Assembly (NCBI GenBank): GCA_030638325.1
Contig: DAOWEV010000046.1
Location: 1 to 19,169 of the forward strand
DNA: 19,169 bases
Direction of reading: 5' to 3'
Origin: Bacteroidales bacterium
Lineage (GTDB): Bacteria > Bacteroidota > Bacteroidia > Bacteroidales > JAGOPY01
Part shown: one piece after another, positions 1 to 7,600 of the stretch
Layout of the letters: each line of letters opens with the position of its first letter
How positions within the stretch are numbered: position 1 is the stretch's first letter
The notes under the pieces: generated by a model
Told to the model about the DNA's origin: nothing
Seen by the model: the letters and a program-made list of their open reading frames with translations, nothing else
Database searches by the model: none
Program-made: the position numbers and the translations under genes

Positions 1-323
1 GTTCCAAACTTCCAATTTGTCCTATCCAATGCCAGACGATACGGCGGCTTATGAGGCAACAAAGCGAACACAAAGCGAGCTATAAGGTTGGTATCCAGCA
101 GATACCCTGACATGAAACGTTGTATTCTGCGTAAAGAAGAATCAACTTTTACATCAGTATCGAAACCGACAGCTAATTTCTCAAAGCAAACAGTTTGAAC
201 CTTGCAAAGAGCACAAATAAATAAGCCAAAGAACTTAATTCGGGCTAAATTCATTTTATCCCCGAAAATTTGTGATAATGTTGTGAATAAAATGGTATTT
301 TTACCCTCAACCCTGGTGTTCAT
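1..323 (-). CDS. IS4-family transposase, N-terminal part (runs off the left edge)
   Basis: An open minus-strand frame begins at ATG 323-321 and stays open to position 1, giving about 107 residues. An in-frame ATG at 338-336 would add five residues, and a third at 254-252 begins the best conserved part (NLARIKFFGLFICALCKVQT). The pattern that follows, with FEKLA, SSLRRIQRF and finally LALDRTNWKFG, is typical of the N-terminal region of Bacteroidetes IS4-family DDE transposases; DRTNW contains the first catalytic Asp. The rest of the DDE domain lies outside the window, so intactness, the far inverted repeat and target duplications cannot be judged. The family call rests on remembered motifs and is fairly firm; the exact IS is not named. 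The small plus-strand ORF opposite it (202-408) is a shadow. Confidence 0.85.
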   Translation of the reverse strand, partial: MNTRVEGKNTILFTTLSQIFGDKMNLARIKFFGLFICALCKVQTVCFEKLAVGFDTDVKVDSSLRRIQRFMSGYLLDTNLIARFVFALLPHKPPYRLALDRTNWKFG

Positions 324-338
324 GTATCTTGATGCCAT

Positions 339-839
339 ATGTTGTGATATTTCATCTAAGATACTGAATATCAGGGTGTTATATCATTTTATTCGCATAA
401 GTTATTAACTGAGTTATTAACATATTTTATTGATTATCAGGATTATATATTTTTTTGTCATGTACTAAATTAAAATTATTATATTTTCTATTCTCTTATT
501 TTCCAAATCAAAATATATTTGTAACTCATAAAATTAATTAAAGTATTTGTCTTTGTTGTAAAAAGGTTTTGTAAAAATTGCACTCTTTGGCAAGCTTTGG
601 TTTGAGTGTTGGCTCGTGTGGCTTAACAATGTGTGCAACATGTGCAGGCTTCCCTAATTGACCCGAAGGGCAAAAGCGGGTCGGGAAAAACAAAATCTTT
701 CTAGTCATTCAATTTTCTAATTAAATATTTTAAATCTCGTTTCAATTTTAGCACTTATTGTCTTTTTTAGCCTTGCAGGTAACTATTGTATAAATTCACG
801 GTTCTTATTACTCCATATTGGCAGGAAATGATATGCCGG
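339..839. other. AT-rich intergenic region between the IS and the AI-2E-family gene
   Basis: I see no credible gene here on either strand. The left part should contain the inverted-repeat end of the IS, but without the other end it cannot be placed; GTTATTAAC occurs twice as a direct repeat at 401-409 and 413-421. Most of the stretch is very AT-rich. A GC-richer patch at about 588-690 contains TGCAACATGTGCA (a near-palindrome around 634-646) and an inverted repeat GACCCG/CGGGTC at 660-665 and 677-682 with an 11-base loop. The hairpin is not followed by a T-run in either direction, so I do not call it a terminator. Confidence 0.6.
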
Positions 840-1934
840 TCAGATATTCTCGGTAAGTTTGTCGACGATCTTGAAACCACCCAGAAATTCTTTAGAAACA
901 ATACGTAATACTGTGTATGAAGGAATTGCCAGGATCATCCCGGGGATACCGGCCAGGCTTCCGGCCATGATGATCACCAGGAAGATCTCTATGGGGTGGG
1001 CGCTCACACTTTTTGAATAAATCAAAGGCTGCAAGATAATATTGTCGATGAGGTTTGCCACTGCAAATGTCCCGATCACCTCCAGGGCTACGATCCAGAT
1101 CTGGTCATATAAGCCCAGGCTCAGTGTGGTGGTCACCCCAAGTATGACACCAATGGAACCTCCGATAAGTGGCCCGAGGTATGGAATAATATTCATAAGA
1201 CCGCCTAAGAAACCGATTATCAGGGCATTCTTTACCCCGAAAAAGGTCAATCCCAAGGAGATGAGTGTCATCATGGTAGTCAATTCTATCATCAGTCCGA
1301 TGAAATACCTTGAAAGCAACACTTTTGATTTATGCAATATGGTCCTGAACTTTTCTTCCATTTTGTCGGGAACCAGCAACAGGATGAAATTCTTTAACAG
1401 TTGAGGATCCTGCAGGAAGAAAAAAGTCAGGAATAAGACTGAAAATACACCGATAAACAAACTTCCCGTAGTACTGGCAATACTTGAAGCAATGTTCGAA
1501 AAAGTGGCCAGGTTCATCCAGGAATCAATCTGTGTTTCAAGCATCTGGACAAGACTTTCATCCTTAGTAATGATATCTTTTTTCACCAGAAACGTACGCA
1601 ATTGACTGATCTCATTATCATAATATTCCGAGGCTTCCTCAACGTCAATGTTTGTGATCATCTGTGCCTGACGTGATACCAGTGGGACAAACACCATTAT
1701 GAAGCCCGCGATCAGTAAACATATTACCAGCAGTGTTGTAAGGGCGCTCAGGCTTGGTGGAAGCAGGAATTTGCCAATCCTGACCTTATTCATTAACTCA
1801 GCCAGCGGATGCCCGATCAGGGATAATACCGCAGCTATAATGATATAGGCAACAATGTTGGAAAAATACCAGGCCATTAATACCAGCAGCACCACACCGA
1901 GAAATGCCATAATGATCCTGAAGTTACCATTCAT
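840..1934 (-). CDS. AI-2E family transporter (PerM/UPF0118-type membrane protein)
   Basis: This 364-residue integral membrane protein fits the AI-2E transporter family (PF01594). Hydrophobic segments lie at about 6-40, 58-87, 155-175 and 208-232, with further ones from 236 to the C-terminus. A soluble linker (about 90-145) separates the first two from the rest, the usual layout. Family signatures are visible: NIIPYLGPLIG (248-258), DN at 297-298 followed by QP (302-303), HP at 313-314 and GIPGMILAIP (329-338). Characterised members export autoinducer-2 or act as ion/proton antiporters, so the name says little about the substrate. It lies 76 bases downstream of the aldehyde dehydrogenase on the same strand. 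A near-consensus -7 box (CATCTTTG on the minus strand, 2002-1995) could give it its own start, but no -33 TTG is at the right distance. Confidence 0.95.
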   Translation of the reverse strand: MNGNFRIIMAFLGVVLLVLMAWYFSNIVAYIIIAAVLSLIGHPLAELMNKVRIGKFLLPPSLSALTTLLVICLLIAGFIMVFVPLVSRQAQMITNIDVEEASEYYDNEISQLRTFLVKKDIITKDESLVQMLETQIDSWMNLATFSNIASSIASTTGSLFIGVFSVLFLTFFFLQDPQLLKNFILLLVPDKMEEKFRTILHKSKVLLSRYFIGLMIELTTMMTLISLGLTFFGVKNALIIGFLGGLMNIIPYLGPLIGGSIGVILGVTTTLSLGLYDQIWIVALEVIGTFAVANLIDNIILQPLIYSKSVSAHPIEIFLVIIMAGSLAGIPGMILAIPSYTVLRIVSKEFLGGFKIVDKLTENI

Positions 1935-2010
1935 AAGCGTTTAGGTTTTATGCGGTAAAAATAAGGATTTTCTGCCTAACGATAATATCTTCAACAAAGA
2001 TGTCATTTTT

Positions 2011-3402
2011 TTACAGCGACTTGCTCCTGATCACGATCAGCTTCTCCCGGGTCATTTCTCTCATGGAAAAGGGAATGCCACCTATACCGATGCCGGATGA
2101 GTCCCTGCCTCCGAAAGGCATCCAGTCGACCCGGAAGGCGGTATGGTCATTTACCATCACCGCTGAGGCATTCAGCTCTTTTACCGCTTTCATACAAAAA
2201 TCAATGTCTTTTGAGAAAACTGCTGCCTGGAAGGCAAACTCCAGGTCATTGGCTTGTTTGACAGCATCCGGCAGGTTTTTGAAAGGATAAATACAGATCA
2301 CAGGGCCGAACACTTCACGGGTTGACACCCTGGCATCAAAAGAGGGGTTCCAGATAACTGTCGGGGCAAATACAGTATCCGAAAGCCGCCGGCCCCCGGT
2401 CAATATTTCACCGCCCCTGCCCTTTTCATTCACCCATTCCTCCACCCTGTCAACTTCCTCCGGCGCAATGAGTGGGCCCACTTCCGTCTCTTCTTTCAAT
2501 GGATCCCCGACAACAAGCTTTGCAGCTTGCTCAGCCATCATGTTGGCCACATCCCAGGCTACCTCTTCATGTATAAAGATCCTCTGAACCGACACACAGA
2601 CCTGGCCGGCATGGTAAAATCCGCCTTTCATCATGCCCGGCAGAAACTCACCGGGGACTGCTGTCTTGTCGATGATCACCGGTGCCACACCACCATGCTC
2701 CAGAGCCGTCCTGGTGCCGGGCGCCAGTATCGAACGCAACCGCCAGCCCACCTCGGCCGATCCGATGAATGAGAGGAAGTTGATCCGGGGATCGGCAGCC
2801 ATTTTTTCAGCCAATGACCTGTTGCACACCAATGCCTGGCAATAATCTTGAGGTAAGCCTGCCTCATACAGCATATCCACCAGGTTAAAACAGGACACCG
2901 GGGTTGTAGAAGCCGGTTTAACAATGACCGGACATCCCACAGCCAGCGGAGGAATGACCTGATGGACGATCAGATTCAATGGATGATTGAAAGCGCTGAT
3001 CGACAAGACTACACCGATGGGTTCCCGCGTGGTAAAAGCCAGCCGGTTCACCGATGGCCGGGTCATGCCCATCGGGATCTCCTCCCCTTTCAGGTTATAC
3101 AGTTCGGCCACAGCCAGCTTCACTCCATTGATCGCCCTCAGCACTTCCACTCTGGAATCAGCATACGGCTTGCCACCTTCCTCTGCAGCCATCCCGGTGA
3201 GCTCCTCCACACGGCCTTCCATGAGACCGGCAAGCTTCTCCAGAATGCTGATCCGCTCATACTTTTCAAGCCGCCTGGAGGTGTCATTGAACAGGCTGTA
3301 AGCCTTACTTAGTATTAGCTCAACCCGGGCTTCATCAGCCAGCGGGAAAGATTTGATAAAGTGATTGTCGTAAGGCGAGTATACTTTTAAAATATCCGAC
3401 AT
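2011..3402 (-). CDS. NAD(P)-dependent aldehyde dehydrogenase family protein
   Basis: The 463 residues make a complete, slightly short ALDH (PF00171), oxidising an aldehyde to a carboxylate in the cytoplasm. All core residues are present: Asn139 in FNHP, Lys162 in VKPAS for cofactor binding, the SFIGSAEVG turn (211-219), general base Glu235 in ALEHGG, nucleophile Cys269 in AGQVCVSVQR and Glu363 in REVFGPV, then MPFGGRDSSGIG (428-439). The C-terminal pattern resembles the lactaldehyde, phosphonoacetaldehyde and non-phosphorylating glyceraldehyde-3-phosphate dehydrogenase branch, but the substrate cannot be assigned. The gene is strikingly GC-rich for this window: 43 of 60 bases in 2701-2760 and 37 of 60 in 3001-3060. 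It lies between the PNP and AI-2E-family genes on the same strand, without an obvious pathway link. Confidence 0.95.
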   Translation of the reverse strand: MSDILKVYSPYDNHFIKSFPLADEARVELILSKAYSLFNDTSRRLEKYERISILEKLAGLMEGRVEELTGMAAEEGGKPYADSRVEVLRAINGVKLAVAELYNLKGEEIPMGMTRPSVNRLAFTTREPIGVVLSISAFNHPLNLIVHQVIPPLAVGCPVIVKPASTTPVSCFNLVDMLYEAGLPQDYCQALVCNRSLAEKMAADPRINFLSFIGSAEVGWRLRSILAPGTRTALEHGGVAPVIIDKTAVPGEFLPGMMKGGFYHAGQVCVSVQRIFIHEEVAWDVANMMAEQAAKLVVGDPLKEETEVGPLIAPEEVDRVEEWVNEKGRGGEILTGGRRLSDTVFAPTVIWNPSFDARVSTREVFGPVICIYPFKNLPDAVKQANDLEFAFQAAVFSKDIDFCMKAVKELNASAVMVNDHTAFRVDWMPFGGRDSSGIGIGGIPFSMREMTREKLIVIRSKSL

Positions 3403-3428
3403 AGCTTTGACCCTTTAATTAATTTAGC

Positions 3429-3445
3429 CTGCATTATCTATGCAG
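3429..3445. repeat. Short inverted repeat upstream of the aldehyde dehydrogenase
   Basis: CTGCAT and ATGCAG are perfectly complementary across a 5-base spacer (tatct). The site is 27 bases upstream of the aldehyde dehydrogenase start on the minus strand, directly beside the GTTGAAA tandem array. It could be an operator half-site pair or a small hairpin in the leader. Six-base arms are too short to exclude chance. Confidence 0.4.
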
Positions 3446-3446
3446 A

Positions 3447-3483
3447 GTTGAAAGTTGAAAGTTGAAAGTTGAAAGTTAAAAAG
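3447..3483. repeat. Tandem GTTGAAA heptamer array (left arm of a complementary pair)
   Basis: Four exact copies of GTTGAAA stand in a row at 3447-3474, followed by a variant GTTAAAA (3475-3481). The end of the array, AGTTGAAAGTTAAAAAG (3467-3483), is the reverse complement, apart from one extra A, of CTTTTAACTTTCAACT at 3630-3645. Transcription from the upstream PNP gene into the aldehyde dehydrogenase gene could therefore fold a stem of about 16 base pairs. Confidence 0.85.
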
Positions 3484-3581
3484 CAGAAGGTTAGAAAGTT
3501 AGGTTATAATTAAGAATATTGTTGAAAAACATTTATGATGAATAGTATTAAATACTGCGCATATTTTGCAAAATGTAACCA

Positions 3582-3645
3582 CTTTATAACTTTATAACTT
3601 TATAACTTTATAACTTTTAACTTTATGAACTTTTAACTTTCAACT
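3582..3645. repeat. Tandem CTTTATAA array with CTTTTAA/CTTTCAA variants (right arm)
   Basis: The octamer CTTTATAA is repeated four times exactly (3582-3613). It then degenerates into CTTTTAA, CTTTATGAA, CTTTTAA and CTTTCAA up to 3643. The final units are complementary to the GTTGAAA array about 146 bases away. The DNA between the arms (3484-3581) is AT-rich with no gene visible. The array ends 12 bases beyond the PNP stop codon. Confidence 0.85.
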
Positions 3646-3656
3646 CCTGAACTGAA

Positions 3657-4463
3657 TTACAATTCCTTTATCAACTCCGTGTAAACCTTGATCAGTCCGG
3701 TCTCAGCCCGGGATGAATGCAATAAGATTTCATTGATATCCACAACTTTCAGGTTATCCGGATCACATTCATCAGTGATAACGGAAATAGCAGCGACCGG
3801 GAGGCTCATCTGGTTGGCAACAATCGCCTCTGGGGTTGTTGACATGCCCACAACATCTGCACCTATCCTGCTGAGAAAGCGGTATTCAGCCCTGGTTTCC
3901 AGGTTCGGGCCGGTGACTGCCACATAGACACCCTGATGCAGGGTGATGTTCAGCTTTTCTGCTATCCGTATTATTTTATCATTCAGAAATTTTGAATACG
4001 GCTGGCTCATGTCAGGGAAACGCGGACCAAGCTCATCATAATTCGGGCCGATAAGCGGGTTTGGCAAAAGATTGATATGGTCAACCATCAGCATCATTTC
4101 TCCCTTTTTGAACTCCAGGTTCATCGTACCACAAGCATTCGAAGCCAGTAAATACTTAATCCCCAAAACCTTCATTACACGGATGGGCAAGGTGATCTCC
4201 TGTGTGGTATATCCCTCGTAGGTATGGGACCTTCCGTGCATGACCAATACCTTCTTTCCGGCAAGCATGCCGAAAACCAGCTCTCCATGGTGAAACTCAA
4301 CAGTTGAAATGGGAAAATGCGGGATATCCTCATAATTTATCCTGTGTATGATCTCGATCTTCCCGATCATTTTACCCAGTCCGCTTCCAAGAATAATGCC
4401 TATTTCGGGGTCTTCTATGCCCCGGGCCTTTAAAAATTCTGTTGCTTCACTGATCTTTTCCAT
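3657..4463 (-). CDS. Purine nucleoside phosphorylase (trimeric PNP/MTAP superfamily)
   Basis: This cytoplasmic enzyme (268 residues, normal for the family) cleaves purine (deoxy)nucleosides with phosphate to free base and (deoxy)ribose-1-phosphate for purine salvage. Family landmarks appear in order: phosphate loop GSGLG (26-30), FHHGEL (57-62), HGRSHTYEGY (76-85) with Arg78 and Tyr82, NACGTMN (109-115), TGPNLETRAEYR (184-195) with base-contacting Glu189, and VGMST (205-209). Where mammalian PNP has Asn243, this protein reads ITDEC, with Asp231. By my alignment from memory that is the position of the Asp that methylthioadenosine phosphorylases use for 6-aminopurines. The superfamily is certain; hypoxanthine/guanine versus adenine-type preference is less so. 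It is divergent to the T9SS peptidase gene across 143 bases. Confidence 0.94.
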   Translation of the reverse strand: MEKISEATEFLKARGIEDPEIGIILGSGLGKMIGKIEIIHRINYEDIPHFPISTVEFHHGELVFGMLAGKKVLVMHGRSHTYEGYTTQEITLPIRVMKVLGIKYLLASNACGTMNLEFKKGEMMLMVDHINLLPNPLIGPNYDELGPRFPDMSQPYSKFLNDKIIRIAEKLNITLHQGVYVAVTGPNLETRAEYRFLSRIGADVVGMSTTPEAIVANQMSLPVAAISVITDECDPDNLKVVDINEILLHSSRAETGLIKVYTELIKEL

Positions 4464-4484
4464 TATGCACTAGTTTATTGGGTA

Positions 4485-4508
4485 ATGGATTAATGATTGA
4501 ATGATTAA
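4485..4508. repeat. Three tandem ATGATTGA-type octamers in the divergent intergenic region
   Basis: ATGGATTA, ATGATTGA and ATGATTAA lie head to tail just upstream of the PNP start. This third intergenic region carries a short array of AT-rich units, with a different unit from the arrays at 3447-3645 and 18831-18989. No complementary arm is visible here. Confidence 0.6.
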
Positions 4509-4606
4509 GCCGCTGAAAGTACAAAGAATATTTAAATCTTCAGATATTTACCTTTTTTATAACTTTACAAAAATTATTTACGATGTTTCTACCTGTCTGA
4601 TTTATT

Positions 4607-7600
4607 ATGAAAAAGATATTTCTCATCACCCTACTGCTTTTTATTTCAACGCCTTTTATAAATGCTCAGGAGCCTGATTATACGGTACCGCTTAATCAGT
4701 TACGTTCTCTGACTCCGGTGGAAAAGTACCGGCTCAGAATGCTACCCGTACTGAAACTGCCACCGGGATACAGAAGCAGGGACTTGCCATATATGGTTGA
4801 TAATTCCACACAGATTTATATGCGGCCTGTTTTCAATCAGGCTGGCTATAGTTGTGGTCAGGCAAGCGGCGTAGGCTATAATTTTACCTATGAAATGGCC
4901 CGGGCACGTAATATTCCGGCAAACCTCGCCCCGAACCAGTACCCTACCCATTTCGTGTGGAATTTCATGAATGGGGGAAATGGCTGGTACGGTGTCAGTT
5001 ATCTTCACAGCTTCCAGATCCTCAAACACTGTGGATCACCAAACGTTACAGACTATGGTGGTACCATGTCGTATGGAGGACCTACAAGATGGATGTCGGG
5101 TTATCAGGAGTATTACAATGCTATGCATAACCGGATCACCGAAGTTTACCAGGTCCTGGTCGATACTGAAACCGGCTTACTGACAATAAAACATTGGATA
5201 AATGACCATCTCGATGGCTCAGCAGTTGGCGGGATCGCCAGTTTTTATGCGCAATATATGGGTGCTTCGAACACCCTGCCTGCCGGAACCCCGGAAGCGG
5301 GGAAATATGTCCTGACCTATTTCGGAGGAAGCGCCAATCACGCCATGACCATTGTTGGTTACAATGATTCCATCAGATGGGATTACAACAATGACGGCCA
5401 ATATACCAACGATATCGATATTAACAACGATGGTGTTGTGGATATGAAGGACTGGGAAATAGGCGGGTTTAAGATGGTCCAGAGTTACGGTGGTGCCCCG
5501 ACCTGGGGGGATCAGGGTTATGCTTATATGATGTACAAAACCGTGGCCGATGACCTGGGACAGGGAGGCATCTGGAATCATTCTGCTCATTTATTGTATG
5601 TGAAAGAAATCTGCGAGCCAAAGCTCACAGCTAAAATTATTCTGGAACACGATCGCCGTAATGCTATCAAAGTGCTGGCAGGGCTTGCAAATAACAATAT
5701 AGCCCCCCGACCGGAATACCTCCTTGACTTTCCTGTCTTTGATTATCAAGGGGGGAATTTTTATATGCAGGGAGGAAGTACCGTGGCCGATAAAACCATT
5801 GAATTCGGACTGGACCTGAGCCCTCTCATGACATGGCTGGATATGGACCAGGATGTCAGGTTGTTCCTGCAAATCGTGGAAGATGACCCGGCAGGCCAGG
5901 GTACCGGTGAGATCATTCATTTTTCGGTGTTTGACAATACCAATGGAAGCCTGGAGATCATCTGCCCCCAGACCAATGTTCCGGTAGTTAACAACGATAC
6001 TACAACTTTGTATCTGACACATAATTTCAGTTTTGACAAGATCAACATACAGACCGACAATTTACCACCTGCTCCTGCCGGACAGCTTTATAGTTATCAA
6101 ATGACAGCCGCGGGAGGCTCTCTTCCCTACTGGTGGGAGTTTGATAAAAGTTATGGTGAAACAACTTATGCCGGCAGTTTTCCTATGGTAACTGCCCAAC
6201 AACTGACCCCTTCCAATAACACCAGCGGAATTGTAACGCAAGGCCTGGACTTCGATTTTCCTTTTTATGACAGCAGTTTTTCGAGCATCACAGTGCATGT
6301 TGACGGCTACCTGATGTTTGACGAACAGCTCTACCCCTACCCTTATTTTATCGATGACAAGGTTCTTTTTACCATCACCAGGAACATTTCTCCTTTTATG
6401 ACCCAGTACCAAAAGATCAGTACTTCTTCAGGAGGTGGCATCTGGTATGAAGGAGATGAGAACTCTGCGACATTCAGATGGAAAACATCTTTGCAAAGTG
6501 TTGCTGGCTCGGAATTCAATTTTGCGGTAACCCTTTACCCTTCGGGTGAAATAAAATTCCATTACGGCCAGATGAATGGCTGTGATGAGGTATTATGGAT
6601 ATCCGGCATATCGAATGGTGACGACGTGAATTTCCAACAAACCGGGATCTCAAATGATGTTTCTGTGACCAGCAATTCGGTTTTTGAGCTTAACAGATAT
6701 GATTATCCTCCGGAAATGCAACTTTCTGATGCCGGGGTGTTTTTCGGCGTACCGCAGGCAAACTCTTCCGGCTCCTATATTACTTTTAAAGTCACCGACA
6801 ACAACTTCATATCCTCATATAAAACCCTGCTTTTTACTACCTCTGGCATCCTTGTCCAGGATTCTATCAGCTCAGGGGGTGATGAAATCATTGAATATGG
6901 TGAGACAGCTTTGATGAGTGTGCTGATTATCAACAATGAAACTGACACATTGAACGATGCCACCATGACGATATCCATCCAGGATGAGTACATTACTTTA
7001 ACAGATAGCACGGAATACATTGGCACATTAAGCACCGGGGGATCCATCAAGTTGCTGGATGCCTTTTCTTTCGACGTGTCATCTGAAGTTCCGAATGATC
7101 ATCTCATCATCATTAACTCTGAGATCACTTCCCCGGATTCCACCTGGGAGAATACTTTCTATCATACGGCCTATGCCCCGGATGTTCTCATCTCAGAAGT
7201 TATCGTGAATGATGATAATGGAAGGCTTGATCGCGGCGACACCACAGACATCATTGTAAGCTTTGTGAATTATGGAGGAGCACTTGTGGAAAACCTGTAT
7301 ACGCTGCTGTTATGTGATGATACTTCCATCAATATTAACGTCAATATAGGAAACATAGCCCAGTTAAACCCGGGCGCCCAGGAGCCTGTTGTTTTTAACA
7401 TATCGGTCTCCGATTCTGCCATGAATGGACATATTGTTGATTTTCTGGTGGATATGACAGGAAGTAATAATTATATCACAGCTGATAGCTTTGCCCTCGT
7501 GATCGGCTTCCATGAAGAAGATTTCGAGACCGGGGATTTTTCATTGATAGACTGGGGCTTTGGGGGTGACAAAGATTGGCAGATCGATAATGTAACAAGG

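Noticed and set aside
202..408. Plus-strand ORF of 68 codons near the left edge
   Set aside because: It lies opposite the transposase reading frame, whose protein carries clear family motifs; this ORF resembles nothing.
660..682. Rho-independent terminator for the AI-2E-family gene
   Set aside because: The hairpin is about 160 bases past the stop and has no T-run after it when read on the minus strand.
600..690. Possible integron attC site (GCTTAAC core-like motif near 620)
   Set aside because: Only the RYYYAAC-like half is seen; no matching GTTRRRY partner at a proper distance and no cassette gene or integrase nearby.
2962..3312. Plus-strand ORFs of 104-116 codons inside the aldehyde dehydrogenase gene
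   Set aside because: They are antisense shadows of a GC-rich, fully conserved ALDH coding frame and have no recognisable protein features.
3447..3645. CRISPR array
   Set aside because: The repeats are 7-8 bases, contiguous and without unique spacers, and no cas genes are present.
4560..4567. Promoter -7 box (TAACTTTA) for the T9SS peptidase gene
   Set aside because: One mismatch to TAnnTTTG and no TTG at the -33 distance; not good enough to list as a site.
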